From Campylobacter concisus (GTDB taxonomy: Bacteria > Campylobacterota > Campylobacteria > Campylobacterales > Campylobacteraceae): a DNA stretch of 49,700 nucleotides. The stretch covers positions 69,480 through 119,179 of the forward strand of contig NZ_CABPVS010000006.1 in NCBI RefSeq assembly GCF_902460845.1, read 5' to 3'. Each line of letters starts with the position of its first letter. Positions within the stretch are counted from its first letter, which is position 1. Below the pieces are notes generated by a model. The model saw only the letters and a program-made list of their open reading frames with translations. It ran no database searches and was not told the origin of the DNA. Of this stretch, positions 44,638 through 49,700 are shown piece by piece. A program made the position numbers and the translations under genes.

Positions 44638-46553
44638 AAGAATTTCTAACCTCACTACTAGTTGGCATCAAGGAAAAAGAAGTTTCAAACGAAGATAAAG
44701 AGATTTTACGAAATCTCTTAAATCTTGGTGCCGTAAGCTCCCATAAAGATAAATTTTACCTAAACAATGGCTACGTCTGCGGCAAGCTAGACATCAGTCA
44801 AAATGCAACTGGCTTTATCATGCCATTTGACAAACGCTTCAAGCAAGATATCATCGTAGAAAATAAAAATTTAAACAACTCTCACCTTGGCGATATCGTG
44901 TTAGCAAAGCTTTTGCCGCTTAAGAAAAAACGCCAAAGCGCTAAAATAGTAATGAGCCTAAAGCTTGCCAATGAGACAAGCGTGGTCTATATAAAACGCT
45001 TTGGAGCAGCCATTTTAGGTGTAAATTTAAAAACTGGACTAAGCACTACCTTAAAAGCGACGCAAAAAAGCCTAAAGATGCTCCCACTTGGGACGCTACT
45101 TAAGGTAAACAACCTAAATAACGAAATAGTCGAGGTTTTAGGAAATTTAGAAGATCCTCTGAGTGATGAGAAAATTTCGCTTGCTATTTATAATAAAAAC
45201 GATAAATTTAGCGAGGCTTGCGAGCTTGAAGCAAAGGCTTTTGGCGACGAAGTCGATGCTAGTATGTATCCAAACAGAATTGATCTAAGAAATCTAGAGT
45301 TTTGCACGATCGATCCGGTTGACGCCAAAGACTTTGATGACGCCATATATTTTGATGAGAAAAAGCGCGAAATTTACGTTGCTATTGCCGATGTGAGCGA
45401 GTACGTGACTGCATATAGTGCCATTGATAGCGAGGCTAAAAAAAGAGGCTTTTCTATCTACTTTCCACACATTTCAGTGCCGATGCTGCCGCGCGCGCTT
45501 AGTGAAAATATCTGCTCGCTAAAGCCAAATGTACCGCGCCTTGCATTTTGTTTTAAAATTTCACTTGATGCGAATAATGAGGTAAAAAAAGAGGAGCTTT
45601 TTGAGACGATCATCCTTTCAAAAAGGCGCTTTAACTACGACGAGATCGATGAAATTTTAGAGGGCAAGAGAGAGTGTGAAATTTCATGGATCAAGCCACT
45701 TTTTAAACTCACCACAAAGCTTCGCAAAAAAAGACTTTTGCATGCATTTGACTTCAGGACAAAAGAGCTTAGAATGAGCCTTGATGACAATGGTCAAATT
45801 TTACAAACTAGATTTGAAAGTGACTCTGACTCACACAGGCTAGTCGAGGACTGCATGCTTTTAGCAAATAAAGCTGCCGCAAAGCTCATCACAAAGGGCG
45901 TTTTTAGAAACCACGCTTCGCCTGATTTTAAAAAGATAGATACCTTACTTGAAGATTTGCAACTTTTGGGGCTTGACTTTACCTACGAGAGTGACCTTGC
46001 AAATTTGATAAGAAAGATCCAAATAAAAGCCGATGAACTGGGCAACCGCGAAGAGATAGATAAACTCATCATCAAGTCTCAAAAAAAAGCTGAGTACTCA
46101 AGTGAAAATTTAGGCCACTTTGGGCTTGGATTTGATAGATACACACACTTTACAAGCCCTATTAGACGCTACTCTGACCTTATTTTACATAGGCTCTTAA
46201 AGGCTAAAATTTCAAAAGATGACAAGCTTTACAACTTTTTGCTTTTAAACATCCAAAGCACCTGCGCAAATTTAAGCGAGCTTGAAAGAGAGGCCGACAA
46301 GGTAGCCTACGACTTTATGGATAGGAAATTCGCACGCTGGGCAGCAACAAACATTGGCAAAGAGGTGCGTTGCTACGTGAGCGAAAACCAAAATGTCTTG
46401 GTTGCCAAGCTTGATGATCATTTTGTTGGAGCTAGGATTTTTATAACAGGATACAGCGCAAATTTACTTCAAAAGCTCGTTGTAAAGATCACAGAGGCTG
46501 ATATCGCGAGCGCTAAAATTTTTGCAAAAGTGGTAAGAAAGATCGATGTATAG
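44634..46553 (+). CDS. rnr: ribonuclease R (RNB family exoribonuclease)
   Basis: The 639-residue protein starts at a GTG overlapping the HDOD stop. It has an N-terminal cold-shock-like OB part, the RNB catalytic signature IDPVDAKDFDDAIYFDE with its metal-binding aspartates, HISVPMLPRALSENICSLKP, the HFTSPIRRYSDLILHRLL motif, and a C-terminal S1-like region (KEVRCYVSENQNVLVAKLDD). It degrades structured RNA 3' to 5'. It is somewhat shorter than E. coli RNase R (about 810) as in other epsilon members, and lacks the long basic tail. It overlaps holA by 8 nt. Confidence 0.92.
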   Translation: MKEFLTSLLVGIKEKEVSNEDKEILRNLLNLGAVSSHKDKFYLNNGYVCGKLDISQNATGFIMPFDKRFKQDIIVENKNLNNSHLGDIVLAKLLPLKKKRQSAKIVMSLKLANETSVVYIKRFGAAILGVNLKTGLSTTLKATQKSLKMLPLGTLLKVNNLNNEIVEVLGNLEDPLSDEKISLAIYNKNDKFSEACELEAKAFGDEVDASMYPNRIDLRNLEFCTIDPVDAKDFDDAIYFDEKKREIYVAIADVSEYVTAYSAIDSEAKKRGFSIYFPHISVPMLPRALSENICSLKPNVPRLAFCFKISLDANNEVKKEELFETIILSKRRFNYDEIDEILEGKRECEISWIKPLFKLTTKLRKKRLLHAFDFRTKELRMSLDDNGQILQTRFESDSDSHRLVEDCMLLANKAAAKLITKGVFRNHASPDFKKIDTLLEDLQLLGLDFTYESDLANLIRKIQIKADELGNREEIDKLIIKSQKKAEYSSENLGHFGLGFDRYTHFTSPIRRYSDLILHRLLKAKISKDDKLYNFLLLNIQSTCANLSELEREADKVAYDFMDRKFARWAATNIGKEVRCYVSENQNVLVAKLDDHFVGARIFITGYSANLLQKLVVKITEADIASAKIFAKVVRKIDV

Positions 46554-47544
46554 AAAAGATTTGGAGCTAAATTTAGCAAATGCAAATTTAAGCAACTACT
46601 TCCTGCTTTTTGGAGCAGATGAGTTTCAGATCGAGCTTTTTGGCAAGGAAATTTTGAGCTTTTACTCAAGCGAAGATGCAAATTTATTAAGTCTTTACTT
46701 TGACGAGTACAACTACGCGCAAGCAAGCTCTCATCTAAGCGAACAGTCACTTTTTGGTGGTAAAAATATCCTTTATGTAAAAAGTGACAAAAAGATCCCA
46801 GCAAAAGAGCTAAAAGAGCTCATCTCGCTTTGCTCAAAAAGCCAGGACAACTACTTTTTGTTTGAGCTTTATGAGGCCGATATGAAACTAGTTTTTGATA
46901 CGCAAAAGGCTTTTGGGACAAATTTTGCGAGATTTTTTAAGCCATCAACTCCAGATGAAGCGATAAATTTACTAGCCAAAAACTCAGCCAAAATAGGTCT
47001 AAACATAACCAAAAACGCACTTTATGAACTTTACTTTACGCATAATGAAAATTTATACCTTGCAGCAAGCGAGCTAACAAAGCTAAAGAGCCTAAACACC
47101 CACATCGAACAAGATGATGTAAAAAAGCTGGTTTTTGGACTTGGCGGAATAAATTTTGATGATTTTTTTAACAAATTTATGGCTCTAAAAGACATAAAAA
47201 ACGACTTTTTTACCTATCTAGAAGATCCAAATTTTAATGAAATTTTACTTCTAAATTCGCTTTACAAAGCATTTTTTAGACTATTTAAAATTTACTCTTA
47301 TATAAAGATAAATGGCCGATTAAATTTAGATGAGGCAATTGGTTATCAACCGCCTGTAAATGTCGCAAATTTATTAAAAGCAAATAGTCTAAAACTAAAT
47401 TTAAACGCCTATTTAGAGATATTTAAAACGCTAAATTTAGCCGAGTTAGAGCTAAAAACAAATACAAAAATGGATAAAGAAATTTTTGTATTATCAACCA
47501 TTTTAAATTTACAATATCTCATATCAACAGCAAATATTAAGTAA
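46546..47544 (+). CDS. holA: DNA polymerase III delta subunit
   Basis: HolA opens the sliding clamp in the clamp loader. The 332-residue protein has the delta pattern: NYFLLFGADEFQIELFGKEI, SLFGGKNILYVKSDKKIPAK, a middle helical domain and C-terminal LNSLYKAFFRLFKIYSYIK. Overall divergence is high, so the call relies partly on position: rnr-holA-rpsF is the C. jejuni order. HolB is at 29030-29650. Confidence 0.85.
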   Translation: MYRKDLELNLANANLSNYFLLFGADEFQIELFGKEILSFYSSEDANLLSLYFDEYNYAQASSHLSEQSLFGGKNILYVKSDKKIPAKELKELISLCSKSQDNYFLFELYEADMKLVFDTQKAFGTNFARFFKPSTPDEAINLLAKNSAKIGLNITKNALYELYFTHNENLYLAASELTKLKSLNTHIEQDDVKKLVFGLGGINFDDFFNKFMALKDIKNDFFTYLEDPNFNEILLLNSLYKAFFRLFKIYSYIKINGRLNLDEAIGYQPPVNVANLLKANSLKLNLNAYLEIFKTLNLAELELKTNTKMDKEIFVLSTILNLQYLISTANIK

Positions 47545-47599
47545 CTTTAAGCTAAAATCCACCCTTGCTTAAAGCAAAATCCTTGCTCACAAAGTGAGC
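47545..47599 (+). promoter_or_regulatory. rpsF promoter and leader with inverted repeats
   Basis: CTTTAAGC (47545-47552) and GCTTAAAG (47567-47574) form an inverted repeat around the -10-like TAAAAT (47553-47558). Downstream, GCTCAC-AAA-GTGAGC (47585-47599) is a 6-bp hairpin that would lie in the rpsF leader, 13 nt before the AAGGAG site. The canonical S6:S18 leader motif with a CCG box is not recognised. Confidence 0.4.
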
Positions 47600-47621
47600 T
47601 AAATATCCATAAGGAGAAGAA

Positions 47622-48041
47622 ATGAAACATTACGAGCTTTTATTTATTCTTAAGCCGACATTAACGGAAGAGGAAGTTAAAGCTAAAGTTGACTTCGTAA
47701 AAGAAGTTATAACAAAAAATGGTGGCGAGATCGCTACTGTCGTTGAGATGGGTACTAGAAAACTAGCTTATACCATCAAAAAATACGAGCGTGGAACATA
47801 CTTTGTTATCTATTACAAAGCACCACCAGCGCTTCTTGCAGAGCTTACGAGAAATGTAAGGATCACTGAAGATATAATAAGATTTTTAAGCGTTAAATAT
47901 GAAAATAAACGCGAAATCGCAGCTTGGGAAAGACTTTGCAAAGGTATCAAACAAACTATAAAAAAAGAGCCTCGTGAGCCAAGAGCACCGCGTGAGCCAA
48001 GAGTTGAAAAAGTAGACGAGCAAACTTTTACAGAAGAATAA
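47622..48041 (+). CDS. rpsF: 30S ribosomal protein S6
   Basis: The 139-residue protein has the S6 fold: [40 protein letters not shown] and [13 protein letters not shown]. The last about 40 residues are an extra tail with repeated EPR/APR units ([15 protein letters not shown]). S6 pairs with S18 on the 30S platform, and rpsR is two genes downstream. A strong AAGGAG site precedes the ATG. The rpsF-ssb-rpsR order is standard. Confidence 0.96.
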   Translation: MKHYELLFILKPTLTEEEVKAKVDFVKEVITKNGGEIATVVEMGTRKLAYTIKKYERGTYFVIYYKAPPALLAELTRNVRITEDIIRFLSVKYENKREIAAWERLCKGIKQTIKKEPREPRAPREPRVEKVDEQTFTEE

Positions 48042-48054
48042 TCAAGGATCAAAA

Positions 48055-48612
48055 ATGTTCAATAAAGTAGTACTAGTTGGGAATTTAACAAGAGATATCG
48101 AGCTAAGATACACTACTAGTGGATCTGCTATAGGAAATTCCGGTATTGCTGTTACTAGAAAATTTAATACTAACGGCGAAAAACGTGAAGAGACATGCTT
48201 TATTGACATATCATTCTTTGGCAAATCAGCTGAGATAGCAAATCAATATTTAAGCAAAGGCTCTAAGCTTCTGATTGAAGGAAGATTAAAATTTGATCAA
48301 TGGACCGACAACAATGGACAAAACCGTTCAAAGCACTCAATCGTAGTTGAAAATATGGAGATGCTTGGCGGAAATAGCGGAGCTAATGGACAAAGTCAAG
48401 GTGGATTTAATCAAAATAGTTCGTACTCACAACAACGAAATAATGGTTCAACTAATAGCTATGGCAATGGTGGATATCAAAATTCAGCACCACAAAGACA
48501 GCAAATGCAACCACAAAATAAAAAAGTACAAGAAGAGTACTATGAGGAAAAAATCCCTGATATAAACATTGACGCCGATAATTTTGATGGCGACAACGAA
48601 ATACCGTTTTAA
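48055..48612 (+). CDS. ssb: single-stranded DNA-binding protein
   Basis: The 185-residue SSB has an N-terminal OB fold (FNKVVLVGNLTRDIELRYTT, FGKSAEIANQYLSKGSKLLIE, about residues 1-105), a Gln/Asn/Ser-rich flexible linker (about 115-160), and the conserved acidic tip DGDNEIPF that recruits repair and replication partners. Located between rpsF and rpsR, as in most bacteria. AAGGAT precedes the ATG. Confidence 0.97.
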   Translation: MFNKVVLVGNLTRDIELRYTTSGSAIGNSGIAVTRKFNTNGEKREETCFIDISFFGKSAEIANQYLSKGSKLLIEGRLKFDQWTDNNGQNRSKHSIVVENMEMLGGNSGANGQSQGGFNQNSSYSQQRNNGSTNSYGNGGYQNSAPQRQQMQPQNKKVQEEYYEEKIPDINIDADNFDGDNEIPF

Positions 48613-48627
48613 TTTAAAGGATAGAAA

Positions 48628-48888
48628 ATGGCAGAAAAAAGAAAATATTCACGCAAATATTGTAAATTTACAGAAGCAAAAATTGATTTTATAGATTATA
48701 AAGATACTTCTCTTTTAAAGTATTGTTTATCAGAGAGATTTAAAATAATGCCAAGGCGTTTAACTGGCACATCAAAAAGACATCAAGAAATGGTAGAAAA
48801 AGCGATCAAAAGAGCTCGTCATGCAGCTATTATACCTTACATAGTAGATCGCAAAGATGTAGTTTCAAATCCTTTTGATGGACTATAA
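48628..48888 (+). CDS. rpsR: 30S ribosomal protein S18
   Basis: The 86-residue protein has the S18 features [40 protein letters not shown] and [13 protein letters not shown]. It is last in the rpsF-ssb-rpsR operon, and a hairpin follows 11 nt after the stop. No zinc-ribbon residues are obvious beyond two cysteines. Confidence 0.97.
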   Translation: MAEKRKYSRKYCKFTEAKIDFIDYKDTSLLKYCLSERFKIMPRRLTGTSKRHQEMVEKAIKRARHAAIIPYIVDRKDVVSNPFDGL

Positions 48889-48899
48889 TTATTTAATTT

Positions 48900-48926
48900 A
48901 TTAAACCCCTATTAATGGGGTTTAAT
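48900..48926 (+). terminator. hairpin after rpsR
   Basis: ATTAAACCCC (48900-48909) and GGGGTTTAAT (48917-48926) form a perfect 10-bp stem around a 7-nt loop. The following bases (CCTAATCTT) lack a T run, so termination may be leaky. Confidence 0.6.
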
Positions 48927-49402
48927 CCTAATCTTAAATATCCTAGATTTATGTTCTTATAGATTTTTATTTATTGACTGCAGTTTAAAATATTTTTCAA
49001 GTACTATCTATAATTTTGGTTTAACTTACACGAGACAATTAGAATTTATTCAGGTGGATATCTCAAATATATGCTGTCTTTAAATAACTCTATAGCATCA
49101 ATTTATTAGTTCAAAATAATTTATTTAGCCATATATACAATCAATATCGTTGATCTATATTATTCACAATTTTTACCACGAATCACGCATCATCTATCGT
49201 ATAGCAATAGCTGTCCACATAATACTAAAAGACAAGGTACTTAAATGTAAATAAACTTTATTCAATAAATCCAATATTCATCCATTTGGTGTTCATATAT
49301 CTTGCAAGTGGTATTTATCATGTATTTTTCAAATCAACTGATACCAAACCAACCTAACCATGCAACAATGTTAACTAAAAACAAATTTTAAGCATCCTTT
49401 TC
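48927..49402. other. gene-free region before the tRNA cluster
   Basis: About 475 nt between the rpsR hairpin and the tRNA promoter show no frame longer than a few dozen codons, no RNA gene by eye and no clear repeat. It is the longest empty stretch of the window. A decayed gene, a small RNA or a spacer are all possible; nothing in the sequence decides. Confidence 0.5.
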
Positions 49403-49431
49403 TTGACATGCAATAATGTTTTTTGTATAAT
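49403..49431 (+). promoter_or_regulatory. consensus sigma-70 promoter of the tRNA cluster
   Basis: TTGACA (49403-49408) and TATAAT (49426-49431) are both perfect consensus hexamers with the ideal 17-bp spacer, 22 nt before tRNA-Lys. This strength fits a stable-RNA operon. Confidence 0.85.
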
Positions 49432-49453
49432 CTCATTTCTTTTTTAAACAAAT

Positions 49454-49529
49454 GTCTTGCTAGCTCAGTCGGTAGAGCATCTCACTTTTAATGAGGGGGC
49501 CGTTGGTTCGAATCCAACGCAGGACACCA
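49454..49529 (+). tRNA. tRNA-Lys (anticodon UUU)
   Basis: A full cloverleaf of 76 nt: acceptor GTCTTGC pairs with GCAGGAC (one G-U), D arm GCTC/GAGC, anticodon stem TCTCA/TGAGG with loop CTTTTAA (anticodon TTT), T arm GTTGG-TTCGAAT-CCAAC. The CCA end is encoded. First in a cluster behind a consensus promoter. Confidence 0.95.
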
Positions 49530-49542
49530 TTTTTGGGTTTAT

Positions 49543-49618
49543 GACCCTTTCGTCTAGTGGCTCAGGACTCTACTTTCTCTGTGTAGAAACAGAGGTTCAA
49601 ATCCTCTAAGGGTCGCCA
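49543..49618 (+). tRNA. Glu-type tRNA with aberrant anticodon loop (apparent anticodon CUC)
   Basis: The 76-nt cloverleaf has a perfect acceptor stem (GACCCTT/AAGGGTC), discriminator G, encoded CCA, a Glu-like D arm (GTCT-AGTGGCTCA-GGAC) and T arm GAGG-type. By alignment to tRNA-Glu the anticodon stem is CTACT/TGTAG with a U-U mismatch next to the loop, and the loop is TTCTCTG: position 33 is U, 34-36 read CUC (Glu), but 37 is U instead of a purine. The usual isoacceptor is UUC. It may be an unusual Glu(GAG) tRNA or a decaying copy; a UUC reading would need an improbable pairing. Confidence 0.75.
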
Positions 49619-49636
49619 GATATTTTTTAAATTTTA

Positions 49637-49700
49637 GGTCGCTTAGCTCAGTTGGTAGAGCGCCACCCTTACAAGGTGGATGTCATAAGTTCGAGTCTTA
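49637..49700 (+). tRNA. tRNA-Val (anticodon UAC), cut by window end
   Basis: GGTCGCT acceptor 5' strand, D arm GCTC/GAGC, anticodon stem CCACC/GGTGG with loop CTTACAA (anticodon TAC), and the beginning of the T arm ATAAG-TTCGAGT-CTTA. The last T-stem base, the 3' acceptor strand and CCA lie beyond the window. As a UNN valine tRNA it is the kind of substrate modified by CmoA/CmoB. Confidence 0.92.

Overview
The window looks like a chromosomal segment of a Campylobacter, most likely a non-thermophilic species of the C. concisus type. This rests on gene content and order recalled from knowledge, not on a search. The evidence is AT-rich DNA of moderate GC, tightly packed genes with 1-8 nt overlaps, a Campylobacter major outer membrane porin, the epsilon-specific DnaA partner HobA, a short DnaX-like HolB, and gene strings matching C. 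jejuni/H. pylori order (nudH-lysC-hobA-holB-folP-ligA-tlyA-ribF-cmoA; hemW-tatB-tatC-queA; ilvC-deacetylase-dprA-ruvX with rnr-holA; rrf2-flhA beside rpsO).

Layout. 1-530: a small HTH regulator, apparently leaderless, and a 57-residue protein. 632-5958 (-): nadE, a DegT-like protein without the PLP lysine, lpxK, cutA, thrC, kdsB. 6079-8104: metallo-hydrolase (+) and porin (-). 8292-9872 (-): small lipoprotein, cmoB and a hotdog protein like C. jejuni Cj0977. 9966-12921 (+): Tat-exported transglutaminase-like protein, MerT-like and MerP-like proteins, and a PepD dipeptidase. 13009-19513 (-): rrf2, flhA, DHH phosphoesterase, a small acidic protein, a Sel1/Hcp-like protein, pyrB, pyrC. 19660-22605 (+): rpsO and a selenocysteine formate dehydrogenase (in-frame UGA plus SECIS hairpin). 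22754-31859 (-): ten-gene run nudH, lysC, hobA, holB, folP, NADAR protein, ligA, tlyA, ribF, cmoA. 31923-35959: iron-uptake cassette (PepSY membrane protein, TonB-dependent receptor, divergent AraC regulator). 36013-40096 (+): hemW, tatB, tatC, queA and a degenerate kinase/receiver protein. 40112-43676 (-): ilvC, polysaccharide deacetylase-like protein, dprA, ruvX. 43819-48888 (+): HDOD protein, rnr, holA, rpsF, ssb, rpsR. 49454-49700 (+): tRNA-Lys, an odd Glu-type tRNA, and tRNA-Val (cut by the window end).

Functional links. Replication and repair functions cluster (hobA, holB, holA, ssb, ligA, ruvX, dprA). Wobble-base tRNA modification is represented by cmoA, cmoB and queA, and tRNA-Val(UAC) in the same window is the kind of tRNA that CmoA/CmoB act on. 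The Tat translocase (tatB, tatC) is encoded here together with a probable Tat substrate, the transglutaminase-like protein. Envelope functions include lpxK, kdsB and the porin.

The least explained items are the lysine-less DegT protein inside the LPS/NAD operon, the degenerate sensor-kinase/receiver protein translationally coupled to queA, the NADAR protein with an extra N-terminal region, the transglutaminase-MerTP cassette, the 21-bp direct repeat in front of the AraC gene, and the aberrant anticodon loop of the Glu-type tRNA. No CRISPR array, insertion sequence or prophage was seen.
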